This document shows positions 40,692 through 48,763 of a DNA stretch of 64,000 nt, one piece after another. The notes under the pieces are model-generated. The model was not told the origin of the DNA. It searched no databases and saw nothing but the letters and a program-made list of their open reading frames with translations. Position numbers and translations under genes: made by a program. Source of the DNA: Burkholderia sp. D-99 (GTDB lineage: Bacteria > Pseudomonadota > Gammaproteobacteria > Burkholderiales > Burkholderiaceae). Position 1 is the stretch's first letter; every line of letters starts with the position of its first letter. The DNA lies in contig NZ_JAAOXM010000009.1 in assembly GCF_011605345.1 (NCBI RefSeq), positions 62,001-126,000 on the forward strand. Reading direction: 5' to 3'.

Positions 40692-41561
40692 TCAGGCGTG
40701 CAGCTCGATCTCGCCTTCGAACACGGTCGCGGCGGGCCCGGCCATCATCAGTGCGGCCGCTTCGTCGCGCGCGCCGTCCCAGCTGATCGTCAGCGTGCCG
40801 CCGTGCGTGTGCACGGTCACGGGCGAATCGAGCAGGCCGCGCCGGATGCCGGCCGCGACCGCCGCGCACGCGCCGGTGCCGCACGCGAGCGTTTCGCCCG
40901 CCGCGCGTTCGTACACGCGCAGCTGCACTTCGCTGCGCGACACGATCTGCATGAAGCCGGCGTTCACGCGCTCCGGGAAGCGTGCGTGGTGCTCGATCAG
41001 CGGGCCTTCTTCGAGCACCGGATACGCTTCGGCGTCGTCGACGATCTGCACCGCGTGCGGGTTGCCCATCGACACCGTCGAGATCCAGCGCGTCGCACCG
41101 CCGACGTCGAGCGGCCACAGCGTGTCGCGGCCCTGGGCGCGGCCGTCGAGGCCCGCTGCATCGAACGGCACCAGCGCCGGCGCGAACACGGGCGCACCCA
41201 TGTCGACGACGACTTCGCCGTTGTCCTGCATCGTCAGCGTGATCAGGCCCTTCATCACCTGCACGCGCACGCTGCGCTTGTCGGTCAGGCCGCGGTCGCT
41301 GACGAACTTCACGAAGCAGCGCGCGCCGTTGCCGCAGTGTTCGACCTCGCCGCCGTCGCAATTGAAGATCCGGTACTTGAAATCGGCGCCGTCGACGGTC
41401 GGTTTTTCGACGAGCAGCAGCTGATCGGCGCCGATGCCGAAGTGGCGGTTGGCGAGCGCACGCACCTGCGCTTCGGTGAGCGGCGGCAACGCGCGCGAAT
41501 AGCCGTCGAGCACGACGAAGTCGTTGCCCGCGCCGTGCATCTTGGTGAACGAGAGTTTCAC
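40692..41561 (-). CDS. dapF: Diaminopimelate epimerase
   Basis: Interconverts LL- and meso-diaminopimelate for lysine and peptidoglycan synthesis. The 289-residue enzyme shows the two catalytic cysteines in EHCGNGARC and [10 protein letters not shown], and the family N-terminus [14 protein letters not shown]. The likely start is GTG at 41561 (two codons before LSFTKM). It heads the dapF-DUF484-xerC cluster. Confidence 0.96.
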   Translation of the reverse strand: MKLSFTKMHGAGNDFVVLDGYSRALPPLTEAQVRALANRHFGIGADQLLLVEKPTVDGADFKYRIFNCDGGEVEHCGNGARCFVKFVSDRGLTDKRSVRVQVMKGLITLTMQDNGEVVVDMGAPVFAPALVPFDAAGLDGRAQGRDTLWPLDVGGATRWISTVSMGNPHAVQIVDDAEAYPVLEEGPLIEHHARFPERVNAGFMQIVSRSEVQLRVYERAAGETLACGTGACAAVAAGIRRGLLDSPVTVHTHGGTLTISWDGARDEAAALMMAGPAATVFEGEIELHA

Positions 41562-41891
41562 TGGGTCCGGATTTCCATGACGAACAAGGCGGTCGGCACG
41601 GTGCGAACGGTCGGTCGCCATGCAGGGAGGCGTCGTTCGTCGTGCTGATCTCAACCGCAAATGATACATGCAGCCGACAGGGGCGTCCTGCGCGGAGGCG
41701 GGGCTTCGCGTCGTCCCGGCGGGCCGGGCGGGCGGCATCTGTCGATTGGTCGACTGTTCGATGAGGTGGCGAGCAGACAAATTGCCATGGTGTCGCGGGC
41801 GCAGTCGCAGCGGAGGCGGGGCGGGCGATGCGTACCCGATGCGCGGCGAACGTACGGGACGACCCGCACGCGCGTTTTCGTACCGGTCAAA
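41562..41891. other. Intergenic region between dapF and higB promoter
   Basis: This is the start-proximal side of dapF up to the higBA promoter. Several short frames cover it on both strands (for example 41651-41944 minus and 41668-41895 plus), but none has a recognisable domain or a ribosome-binding site. The dapF promoter must lie here or upstream; none is obvious. Confidence 0.4.
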
Positions 41892-41931
41892 TTGACAGGG
41901 AAATCAAGTGATTCGTATAGTCTGGCTATAC
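41892..41931 (+). promoter_or_regulatory. higBA promoter with palindromic operator over the -10 box
   Basis: A perfect TTGACA -35 (41892-41897) and TATAGT -10 (41916-41921) are 18 bases apart. Overlapping the -10 is the inverted repeat GTATAG-TCTGG-CTATAC (41915-41931), both halves perfect. Autoregulated toxin-antitoxin operons place the antitoxin operator in this position; HigA binding is inferred. Confidence 0.7.
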
Positions 41932-41977
41932 ACATTCGGGCCATGCTTTCGATATCGCGCTCGAGTGTGGGAGGTCC

Positions 41978-42256
41978 ATGATCAAGTCATGGGTACACAA
42001 GGGGCTGGAAGCGTTTTTCGTCACCGGGAACAAGGCGGGCATTCGTCCCGATCACGCGCCCAGGCTGCGGCGCATGCTGGCGCGTCTCGATGTCGCTGGC
42101 ACGCCGCACGACATGAATGTGCCCGGCTGGCGCTTTCACGGCCTCGTCGGCGGGCTGGACGGATATTACGCAGTCGGCGTCAACGGCAACTGGCGGCTGA
42201 CATTCCGATTCGAGGGCCCCGATGTCGCTCTGGTCGATTACCAGGACTACCACTGA
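41978..42256 (+). CDS. higB: HigB-like RelE-family toxin
   Basis: A 92-residue protein of the HigB/RelE ribosome-dependent mRNA interferase family. Matching features are the N-terminal [13 protein letters not shown], the basic stretch [19 protein letters not shown] and the C-terminal [22 protein letters not shown], which holds the conserved Arg and Asp-Tyr-His end. Toxin-first order with the antitoxin 13 bases downstream is the defining Hig arrangement. The genes run opposite to their neighbours, suggesting an acquired insertion. Confidence 0.92.
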   Translation: MIKSWVHKGLEAFFVTGNKAGIRPDHAPRLRRMLARLDVAGTPHDMNVPGWRFHGLVGGLDGYYAVGVNGNWRLTFRFEGPDVALVDYQDYH

Positions 42257-42269
42257 GGTGATTCAAGCC

Positions 42270-42572
42270 ATGACCCGCATCTTCAATCCGCCCCATCCGG
42301 GCGAAACGCTGCGTGACGACGTGCTGCCGGCGCTTGGCCTGACCGTCACCGAAGCCGCGTCGCAGCTGGGCGTGACGCGTGCCGCATTGTCGCGGATCCT
42401 GCATGGCCACGCCGGCATCTCGCCGGAAATGGCGCTGCGCCTCGAAGCGTGGCTCGGCGAGGAAAATGGGGGGAGGGCCGATCTGTGGCTCGCGCAGCAG
42501 TCGGCCCACGATCTGTGGCGGGCGCGCGCGAAGGGCGCGCCGAAGGTGGCACGAGCGCAGGCGCGCGTATGA
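42270..42572 (+). CDS. higA: HigA-like antitoxin (XRE/VapI family)
   Basis: A 100-residue DNA-binding antitoxin. It opens with the family signature [18 protein letters not shown] and has a Cro/C1-type helix-turn-helix ([23 protein letters not shown], about residues 22-44) followed by [13 protein letters not shown]. The ATG at 42270 is preceded by GAGGTG at 42255-42260, just past the toxin stop. It should neutralise HigB and repress the promoter at 41892. Confidence 0.93.
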   Translation: MTRIFNPPHPGETLRDDVLPALGLTVTEAASQLGVTRAALSRILHGHAGISPEMALRLEAWLGEENGGRADLWLAQQSAHDLWRARAKGAPKVARAQARV

Positions 42573-42602
42573 CTGCACGCCTGCGAACGTCTTCCGGCAG
42601 GG

Positions 42603-43487
42603 TCAGTACAGGCTCGGCTCGCCGGGCGGGCGCGTCTTGAAGCGCTTGTGGACCCAGTAGTACTGCTCGGGCATCAGCGGGATCTGTTCCTCGAGGAATT
42701 CGTTCATCCGCCGCGCGTCGAGATCGTCGTCGCCGGTCGGGTAGTTGGCCCACGGCTTGAAGACCTTCAGCCGGTAGCCCTTGTAGTTCGGCAGCACTTC
42801 GCCGATAAAGGGCAGAACCTGCGCGTGGCCGGTCTTGGCGAACCGGCCCACGGCCGTCAGCGTGCAGGCGGGTATGCCGAAGAAGGGCACGAACGTCGAG
42901 TTGCGCAGCCCATAGTCCATGTCGGCGCCGAGCATCACCGGCTTGCGGTCGCGCAGCCAGCGCAGCACGGTACGCGCGCTGTCGGCCCGGCTTGCGAGTT
43001 CCGCACCGAAGCGGCTGCGGCCTGCTTTGGCCGCAGCTTCTATTTCCGGGCTCTTCATCGGCGTATAGAGCGAGCCGCACGTCCGGCCGAGTGCGAGATT
43101 GATCGCCATCGAGCCGGCCTCGATGCCGACGAAATGGAACCCGAGCAAGAGGGTCGGCGGCATGTCCGGATCGGTGAGGTCGACCTCGCTCTCTACCGTG
43201 AACAGCTTGCGATAGGTCGCTTCCGACGCGAACCACTGGTAGCTGCGCTCGACGTAGCTGCGGATCGCATGGCGGAAATGCTGGCCAGCCACTTCCTCGC
43301 GCCGCGCGTCGCTCCAGTCCGGGAAGCAGAGTTTCAGATTGGTGTGTACGATGCGCTTTCGCCGGCTGGGGATCTTGTAGAGCAGCCAGCCGAGACCATC
43401 GCCGAACCGTGCGGTCAGGCCGTACGGCAACAGGGCGAGCAGTTTCAGCAAGCCAATGGCGAGGTGCGTGCCTAGACGACCTAGCAT
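42603..43487 (-). CDS. lpxL: Lipid A biosynthesis acyltransferase (LpxL/HtrB-like)
   Basis: A 294-residue membrane-anchored acyltransferase that adds a secondary acyl chain to Kdo2-lipid A. An N-terminal hydrophobic segment (about 8-25) is followed by the catalytic HX4E motif in LGFHFVGIEAG and further family motifs such as LGADMDYG and YYWVHKRFKTRP. Burkholderia genomes have more than one such enzyme; which acyl chain this one transfers is not readable. ATG at 43487 follows ACGGAGG. It is divergent from metK. Confidence 0.92.
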   Translation of the reverse strand: MLGRLGTHLAIGLLKLLALLPYGLTARFGDGLGWLLYKIPSRRKRIVHTNLKLCFPDWSDARREEVAGQHFRHAIRSYVERSYQWFASEATYRKLFTVESEVDLTDPDMPPTLLLGFHFVGIEAGSMAINLALGRTCGSLYTPMKSPEIEAAAKAGRSRFGAELASRADSARTVLRWLRDRKPVMLGADMDYGLRNSTFVPFFGIPACTLTAVGRFAKTGHAQVLPFIGEVLPNYKGYRLKVFKPWANYPTGDDDLDARRMNEFLEEQIPLMPEQYYWVHKRFKTRPPGEPSLY

Positions 43488-43569
43488 GCGAAACCTCCGT
43501 GGGACCGGCTGGCCGGCGCGTTGCGAACAGGGTGGTAAGACAGCGGAAGATGCAGCACGGGCGGCGCTC

Positions 43570-43597
43570 TGTGACAATTCAGGAAAGCCGCTATAAT
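43570..43597 (+). promoter_or_regulatory. metK promoter
   Basis: A perfect TATAAT (43592-43597) is preceded 16 bases upstream by TGTGAC (43570-43575). It would start transcription near 43603, leaving a leader of about 150 bases before the metK GTG. Confidence 0.65.
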
Positions 43598-43600
43598 ACG

Positions 43601-43694
43601 GGCTTCGCCGAGTTAACTGACAACTTGCGGGGCGAAGCCGGTTGGCGTCATACGCGCTGCCCGGTCCTGGTAATCCGCTAAAGCGTCGCCGCTT
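43601..43694 (+). promoter_or_regulatory. Potentially structured 5' leader of metK
   Basis: Right after the promoter, GGCTTCGCC (43601-43609) pairs perfectly with GGCGAAGCC (43631-43639), and inside it AGTT (43611-43614) pairs with AACT (43622-43625). A second small hairpin AAGCG/CGCTT lies at about 43680-43694. The structure does not match a SAM riboswitch class that I recognise. It may be regulatory or just a leader hairpin. Confidence 0.4.
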
Positions 43695-43739
43695 CAGGCC
43701 CAAACGAAGCTGGCTACGTGAAACCAACCGTAACCACAC

Positions 43740-43744
43740 AGGAG
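43740..43744 (+). promoter_or_regulatory. metK ribosome-binding site that decides the start
   Basis: AGGAG ends 9 bases before the GTG at 43754. The longer in-frame ATG at 43718 has no comparable site. Confidence 0.75.
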
Positions 43745-43753
43745 CCTGAAAAA

Positions 43754-44941
43754 GTGGCAAACGATTATCTCTTCACGTCCGAATCCGTCTCCGAAGGCCA
43801 TCCGGACAAAGTCGCGGACCAAATCTCGGACGCGATCCTCGACGCCATCCTCGAGCAGGACAAATATTCGCGCGTTGCGGCGGAAACGCTGTGCAACACG
43901 GGTCTCGTCGTCCTGGCCGGTGAAATCACCACGACGGCCAACATCGACTACATCCAGATCGCGCGCGACACGATCAAGCGCATCGGCTACGACAACACCG
44001 AATACGGCATCGACTACAAGGGTTGCGCGGTGCTCGTCGCGTACGACAAGCAGTCGCCGGACATCGCCCAGGGCGTCGATCGTGCACACGACGACAACCT
44101 CGATCAAGGTGCGGGCGACCAGGGTCTGATGTTCGGTTACGCGTGCGATGAAACGCCGGAACTGATGCCGCTGCCGATCTATCTGTCGCACCGTCTCGTC
44201 GAGCGCCAGGCCAGCCTGCGCCGCGACGGCCGCCTGCAATGGCTGCGCCCGGACGCGAAGTCGCAGGTGACGGTCCGCTACGTCGACGGCAAGCCGCATT
44301 CGATCGACACCGTCGTGCTGTCGACGCAGCACGCACCGGACATCGAACTGCCCGCGCTGCGCGAAGCCGTGATCGAGGAAATCATCAAGCCGACGCTGCC
44401 GGCCGACCTGATCAAGGGCGACATCAAGTTCCTCGTGAACCCGACCGGCCGGTTCGTGATCGGCGGCCCGCAGGGCGATTGCGGCCTGACCGGCCGCAAG
44501 ATCATCGTCGACACGTACGGCGGTGCCGCACCGCACGGCGGCGGCGCATTCTCGGGCAAGGATCCGTCGAAGGTCGACCGTTCGGCTGCGTATGCAGGCC
44601 GCTACGTCGCGAAGAACATCGTCGCCGCCGGCCTCGCGTCGCGCGCGCTGATCCAGGTGTCGTACGCAATCGGCGTCGCCGAGCCGACCTCGGTGATGGT
44701 CAACACGTTCGGCACGGGCCGCGTGTCGGATGCGGTGATCACGAAGCTCGTGCGCGAGCATTTCGACCTGCGCCCGAAGGGCATCATCAAGATGCTCGAC
44801 CTGCTGCGCCCGATCTACGAGAAGACGGCTGCTTACGGCCACTTCGGCCGCGAAGAGCCGGAATTCTCGTGGGAAGCGACCGACAAGGCGCTCGCACTGG
44901 CCGAAGCGGCTGGCGTCGAGCCGACGGCACGCGTCGCGTAA
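43754..44941 (+). CDS. metK: S-adenosylmethionine synthetase
   Basis: Makes SAM from methionine and ATP. The 395-residue protein starts [19 protein letters not shown] and has the conserved [12 protein letters not shown] and [19 protein letters not shown] motifs. The GTG at 43754 is preferred over an upstream ATG because AGGAG at 43740-43744 is correctly spaced and the family N-terminus begins there. A strong terminator follows. The supplied SAM is used by several methyltransferases in this window. Confidence 0.97.
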   Translation: MANDYLFTSESVSEGHPDKVADQISDAILDAILEQDKYSRVAAETLCNTGLVVLAGEITTTANIDYIQIARDTIKRIGYDNTEYGIDYKGCAVLVAYDKQSPDIAQGVDRAHDDNLDQGAGDQGLMFGYACDETPELMPLPIYLSHRLVERQASLRRDGRLQWLRPDAKSQVTVRYVDGKPHSIDTVVLSTQHAPDIELPALREAVIEEIIKPTLPADLIKGDIKFLVNPTGRFVIGGPQGDCGLTGRKIIVDTYGGAAPHGGGAFSGKDPSKVDRSAAYAGRYVAKNIVAAGLASRALIQVSYAIGVAEPTSVMVNTFGTGRVSDAVITKLVREHFDLRPKGIIKMLDLLRPIYEKTAAYGHFGREEPEFSWEATDKALALAEAAGVEPTARVA

Positions 44942-44960
44942 GCGTCGTTCGCCTGAAATG

Positions 44961-44988
44961 AAAAACCCCGGCTAGCCGGGGTTTTTTT
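44961..44988 (+). terminator. Intrinsic terminator of metK
   Basis: An AAAAACCCCGGC / GCCGGGGTTTTT stem with a TA centre is followed by T7. Confidence 0.93.
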
Positions 44989-45063
44989 ATGGGTTCCGAT
45001 CACCGGGGCAATCGGACAACGGCGCGACGGCGATCGTCGCGCGCGGTGCCCGCCGGCGTGCGC

Positions 45064-45405
45064 TCAGCGTGCGCCGAACCCGAACCAGCCGTCGCTGGCT
45101 GCGAGGCGGCGCGGGCGGTTGACGCGGCGCTGGGGCCCGAGCGTGCGGCGCAGCGCGAGCGCGCGCAGCGATGACGGTTTCTGCAGCAGCGAGCGCAGGC
45201 CGGCACGGCGCGAGAACGCCTGCGCGCTCATCATCGAGAAAAATGCGTGGAACCACGCACGGATACCGTCCAGCCGGCTGTGTGCGGGCGTACGCTCGGC
45301 CAGCGCCTGCGTGCGTGCGCGGTGATGGCGCAGCGGGCGGGCAGGAGCGGGCGGCACAACGCGCTTTGCAGCGCGGCTGAGACGGGAAGTCAGACGGAAT
45401 GGCAT
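45064..45405 (-). CDS. Small basic protein, unknown
   Basis: I do not recognise it. From the ATG at 45405 the frame gives 113 residues, very rich in Arg, with two hydrophobic-aromatic stretches (IRAWFHAFFSMM). Codon choice on this strand favours CGC, CTG and GCG, as real genes here do, which speaks for coding, but no domain or ribosome-binding site confirms it. An alternative start at 45477 adds 24 residues. Confidence 0.4.
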   Translation of the reverse strand: MPFRLTSRLSRAAKRVVPPAPARPLRHHRARTQALAERTPAHSRLDGIRAWFHAFFSMMSAQAFSRRAGLRSLLQKPSSLRALALRRTLGPQRRVNRPRRLAASDGWFGFGAR

Positions 45406-45757
45406 GTGAACGATGCTTCGCTTGTATGGGTGGCGCCCTTGAGAGCGCACTGGTATGAACGGCCTCGGATGGCGCAACGGATCCTACCGAAACTCGTTGC
45501 GCGCCGCGCCCGCCAGAATTGACAGGCCGCGACAGGCTACAGGGGATTCATGACGGGCAAAAGTCGCGATAAACCCTTGTGCCAAAAGGCGTGTGCCGCA
45601 TACCGCCTGTCGGTGAGGCCAGCGCCGCGCCGCACAGTTCCCTTGAGCCTGATCAAATCCGCGATTGGCATGCCCCTGCGCACGACAATGGTGCTGTTCG
45701 CGGCATCCGACGCCGATTTACAATCGTCACATTCACACAATAAACGTCTGGCATCCC
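45406..45757. other. Intergenic region before the PhyH-like gene
   Basis: A 352-base stretch with lower GC than average, especially 45700-45757. Minus-strand frame 45537-45770 shows no recognisable protein. No terminator or clear promoter is seen, although the AT-rich end is a sensible place for the promoter of the next gene. Confidence 0.4.
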
Positions 45758-46531
45758 ATGTCGTCTCCATTGCAGTCGGAATCGATCCGCGAGCAAGTCG
45801 CGGAATTGCGTGAGCGCGGCTTCGTCGTCGCGCGTGGCCTCGTCGGCGGCGAGCAGTGCGCGGCGCTCAGGCAGATCGCGGAGCGCCAGTTGCGGGAGGC
45901 GGCCGAGCCGATCGAGTTCGAGGCGGATCTGCGCTACCCGGGCGCGCCCGAGTCCAAGCATGCGCCGGGCGGGCATACGGTGCGGCGGCTGCTCGATGCG
46001 TACTCGCGCGATCCGGCGTTCGCCGAGCGCGCGATCGCACCCGAAATCGGTGCGTGGATGCGCGAGTATTTCGGCGAAGAACCCGTGCTGTCGCGCGCGC
46101 ATCACAACTGCATGATGACGAAGCATCCCGCGTACGGCAGCCTGACCGGCTGGCATCGCGATTTCCGCTACTGGTCGTTCGAGCGCCCGGACATGGTGTC
46201 GGTGTGGCTCGCGCTCGGGCCGGAAACGAACGAGAACGGCGCACTGTGGCTCGTGCCGGGGTCGCATACGGCAGAATTCGGGCCTGAAGCGTTCGACGAT
46301 GCGAAGTTCTTCCGCAGCGACCTGCCGGCGAACAGGAAGATGATCGATGCGGCCACGTGCCCGTCGCTGCAGACGGGCGACGTCGTGTTCTTCCACAGCA
46401 ACACGCTGCATTCGGCCGGGCAGAATCGTTCGGACCAGGTGAAGTTCTCGCTCGTGTACACGTATCACGGCGCGAGCAACCGGCCGCTGCCCGGCACCCG
46501 CTCGGCGGCAAAATCGGAAGTGCAGTTCTAG
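45758..46531 (+). CDS. Phytanoyl-CoA dioxygenase family protein
   Basis: A 257-residue Fe(II)/2-oxoglutarate dioxygenase of the PhyH family. The iron ligands appear as HRD in GWHRDFRYW and a distal histidine in SNTLHSAGQN, with an Arg/Ser 2-oxoglutarate site following (RSDQVKFSLVYTYH). Family members hydroxylate very different small molecules, so the substrate is open. The ATG at 45758 fits the usual N-terminus (REQVAELRERGFVVARGL). It stands alone and ends at a hairpin. Confidence 0.87.
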   Translation: MSSPLQSESIREQVAELRERGFVVARGLVGGEQCAALRQIAERQLREAAEPIEFEADLRYPGAPESKHAPGGHTVRRLLDAYSRDPAFAERAIAPEIGAWMREYFGEEPVLSRAHHNCMMTKHPAYGSLTGWHRDFRYWSFERPDMVSVWLALGPETNENGALWLVPGSHTAEFGPEAFDDAKFFRSDLPANRKMIDAATCPSLQTGDVVFFHSNTLHSAGQNRSDQVKFSLVYTYHGASNRPLPGTRSAAKSEVQF

Positions 46532-46598
46532 GTTCGGATCGAATGGGCGGTGATACCGCCGCGGTCACGCGATGCGGTGCATCGCGGGCGTTTGAAGC

Positions 46599-46625
46599 AA
46601 CGGGCGGCCTGGCCGCCCGTTTCGT
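46599..46625 (+). terminator. Hairpin terminator after PhyH-like gene
   Basis: A 10-bp stem AACGGGCGGC / GCCGCCCGTT with a CTG loop, then TCGTTT. Confidence 0.7.
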
Positions 46626-46671
46626 TTGGCGCGTGCCGATCGGGCCGTACGTGCAGCGCGCGGCTGCGCGA

Positions 46672-46878
46672 TCAGCGCTTGCCGCCCGGCATCGCGAGGC
46701 CGATCAGGCCGACGAACGATGCGACGGCACCGCCCGCGATCAGCAGGATCGTCTTCGTCGCGGGCGAACCGGTGAAGAAGCGCGACACGTTGTCGTTGAT
46801 CGAATGGAACGACTGGCCGCCGAAATACAGCAGCACGACGCCGCCGACGAGCAGCGCAACCGAGATGACCCGGGACAT
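46672..46878 (-). CDS. DUF3185 small membrane protein
   Basis: A 68-residue protein matching DUF3185: two hydrophobic segments (about residues 4-20 and 42-62) flank the conserved GGQSFHSINDNVSRFFTGSPATKT. Its role is unknown. A GTAGGTATG stretch before the ATG at 46878 gives a weak ribosome-binding site. It is convergent with the PhyH-like gene. Confidence 0.85.
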   Translation of the reverse strand: MSRVISVALLVGGVVLLYFGGQSFHSINDNVSRFFTGSPATKTILLIAGGAVASFVGLIGLAMPGGKR

Positions 46879-47069
46879 ACCTACCTCGCTGAAACGGTGA
46901 TTCGAGACGCCGCAGTGTAGGGGACGACCGCGCCCGCGTCCATCGCCTTGCCCGCCGTGCGCGCGCCGGCCGCTTTCGTTACCATAGTCGTCGTATGACT
47001 CCTTCGCCGTCGCCGCGCCGTGTGCGCGGCAGGCGCGTCCCTTCCCCGATGTCCTGACGGAACAGACTC

Positions 47070-48113
47070 ATGGCCTACGAAGCAGCTTCCGAACGTTATG
47101 CCGACATGCAATACCGCACCTGCGGCCGATCCGGGCTCAAACTGCCCGCACTGTCGCTCGGCCTGTGGCACAACTTCGGCGACTCGACGCCGATCTCGAC
47201 GCAGCGCGACATCCTGCGCACCGCGTTCGACCTCGGCATCAACCACTTCGATCTCGCGAACAACTACGGGCCGCCGTACGGCAGCGCCGAAACCAACTTC
47301 GGCCGGCTGCTGAAGGAGGATTTCCGGCCGTACCGCGACGAGTTGCTGATCTCGACGAAGGCCGGCTGGGACATGTGGCCGGGGCCGTACGGCAGCGGCG
47401 GCGGATCGCGCAAGTACGTGCTCGCGAGCCTCGACCAGAGCCTGCAGCGGATGGGGCTCGACTACGTCGACATCTTCTATTCGCACCGCTTCGACGCGCA
47501 CACGCCGCTCGAGGAAACGGCGGGCGCGCTCGCGTCGGCCGTGCAGCAGGGCAAGGCGCTCTATATCGGCATTTCGTCGTATTCGGCAGCGAAGACGCGC
47601 GAGATGGCCGAGCTGCTCGCGCAGTACAAGGTGCCGCTGCTGATCCACCAGCCGTCGTACAACCTGCTGAATCGCTGGGTCGAAACCGAACTGCTCGGTA
47701 CGCTCGACGAGATCGGCACCGGCAGCATTGCGTTCACGCCGCTCGCGCAGGGGCTGCTCACGTCGAAGTACCTGAACGGCGTGCCGGCCGACGCGCGTGT
47801 GAACAAGCCGGGCGGCGGCTCGCTGAAGCAGGATCACCTGAGTGCGGACAACCTCGACCATGTGCGCAAGCTCAACGCGATCGCCGAACGGCGCGGGCAG
47901 AGCCTCGCGCAGATGGCGCTCGCATGGGTGCTGCGCAACGGCCGCGTGACGTCCGCGCTGATCGGCGCGAGCCGTGCGGAGCAGGTACGCGAAAACGTCG
48001 GCGCGTTGAAGAACCTCGAATTCTCGGCGGAGGAACTCGCGGAGATCGATCGTTACGCGACCGAAGGTGGCATCAATCTGTGGGAAAAGCCGTCCACCGA
48101 TCAGGCGATCTGA
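47070..48113 (+). CDS. Aldo-keto reductase, YghZ/GpmR-like (AKR14 type)
   Basis: A 347-residue NADPH-dependent reductase. The catalytic tetrad is visible: Asp in FDLANNYG, Tyr of the same motif, Lys in ISTKAGWDM and His in YSHRFD. Close resemblance to YghZ (L-glyceraldehyde-3-phosphate reductase) includes YRTCGRSGLKLPALSLGLWHNFG and the C-terminal cofactor-binding SALIGASRAEQVREN. It may detoxify aldehydes or methylglyoxal-related compounds. It appears to be transcribed alone. Confidence 0.92.
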   Translation: MAYEAASERYADMQYRTCGRSGLKLPALSLGLWHNFGDSTPISTQRDILRTAFDLGINHFDLANNYGPPYGSAETNFGRLLKEDFRPYRDELLISTKAGWDMWPGPYGSGGGSRKYVLASLDQSLQRMGLDYVDIFYSHRFDAHTPLEETAGALASAVQQGKALYIGISSYSAAKTREMAELLAQYKVPLLIHQPSYNLLNRWVETELLGTLDEIGTGSIAFTPLAQGLLTSKYLNGVPADARVNKPGGGSLKQDHLSADNLDHVRKLNAIAERRGQSLAQMALAWVLRNGRVTSALIGASRAEQVRENVGALKNLEFSAEELAEIDRYATEGGINLWEKPSTDQAI

Positions 48114-48224
48114 CCGGAAGTCGATACGGCATGCGAAACAACATCGCGTGCCGTATCACGGGCTAGCGGGCAACACATCGCATCGCTGCGGTGCAGCGAT
48201 GCGCGTGATACGCAGACAGTCGCG

Positions 48225-48410
48225 CTAGATCAGCGCAGGCAGCCCTTCAACGAGCAACACCGCGACGCCGACGCCGAGGATGACGCCGAGCACGCGCAGC
48301 AGGTTGTGACGGAATTCGGTTGCGCACGGTACCGCGCCGAGAAATAGCGCTCCGGCCAGCGCCATCGGAATCAACAGGATGAAGTCGCCGATCGTGAAAT
48401 AGGTCGTCAT
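48225..48410 (-). CDS. Small two-helix membrane protein, unknown
   Basis: A 61-residue protein with two hydrophobic segments (about 8-28 and 38-58) separated by a short CATEFRHNLLR loop. A GGAGACACGC ribosome-binding site precedes the ATG at 48410, which supports it as real. The tandem hairpins at 48427-48512 end just upstream of this site, so they could lie in its mRNA leader. Confidence 0.6.
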   Translation of the reverse strand: MTTYFTIGDFILLIPMALAGALFLGAVPCATEFRHNLLRVLGVILGVGVAVLLVEGLPALI

Positions 48411-48426
48411 GCGTGTCTCCAGTGTC

Positions 48427-48512
48427 GGCCGGAGTTAGCGCTTCAGCGCTTACTTCGGCCCCATCCCTGTGGGATCTCGGCCCGAGTTGGCGCTCTAGTG
48501 CCTACTCCGGCC
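48427..48512. repeat. Two tandem imperfect hairpins with an apparent compensatory base pair
   Basis: Two related hairpins, 48427-48460 and 48479-48512, each have an outer GGCC/GGCC stem, a GAGT/ACTC middle part, a T-T mismatch and an inner GC-rich stem with a four-base loop (TTCA and TCTA). Each is followed by CCCCAT. At one inner pair the first copy has A437-T450 (48437/48450) and the second has G-C (48489/48502), a paired change that keeps the stem. This argues for a structured RNA, strand unknown. A CCCTGTGGG mini-hairpin lies between them. Confidence 0.7.
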
Positions 48513-48723
48513 CCATGCCGGGTGTTTCTAGTGTGGGTCCGACCCATTTGCGAGCGGGGCGGTCAATTCGAGTATAGGCAACCGGCAGCGCTTTTCGCTA
48601 TCCGAACCATTAAAAATCAGCGGAAAGCCCGGCGAATCACGCATTTTTCCCGCAAGTTAGACGAACGCCTTGCACGCATCTTTCCTGTTCCTTTCGATTT
48701 TCGCGGAATGGTCGTATGTGTCG
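48513..48723. other. Intergenic stretch between the tandem hairpins and the EamA terminator
   Basis: No recognisable gene is seen in these bases. The region becomes AT-richer around 48570-48720, unlike the rest of the window. A plus-strand frame (48498-48917) crosses the next gene antisense and looks non-coding. Confidence 0.4.
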
Positions 48724-48726
48724 ATG

Positions 48727-48758
48727 CGGGCCGCCGCACCCGCAGGCGCGGCGGCCCG
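48727..48758 (-). terminator. Hairpin behind the EamA exporter gene
   Basis: A perfect 11-bp stem CGGGCCGCCGC / GCGGCGGCCCG with a 10-base loop, 6 bases past the stop. There is no clear T run, so its strength is doubtful. Confidence 0.45.
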
Positions 48759-48763
48759 TCCAC

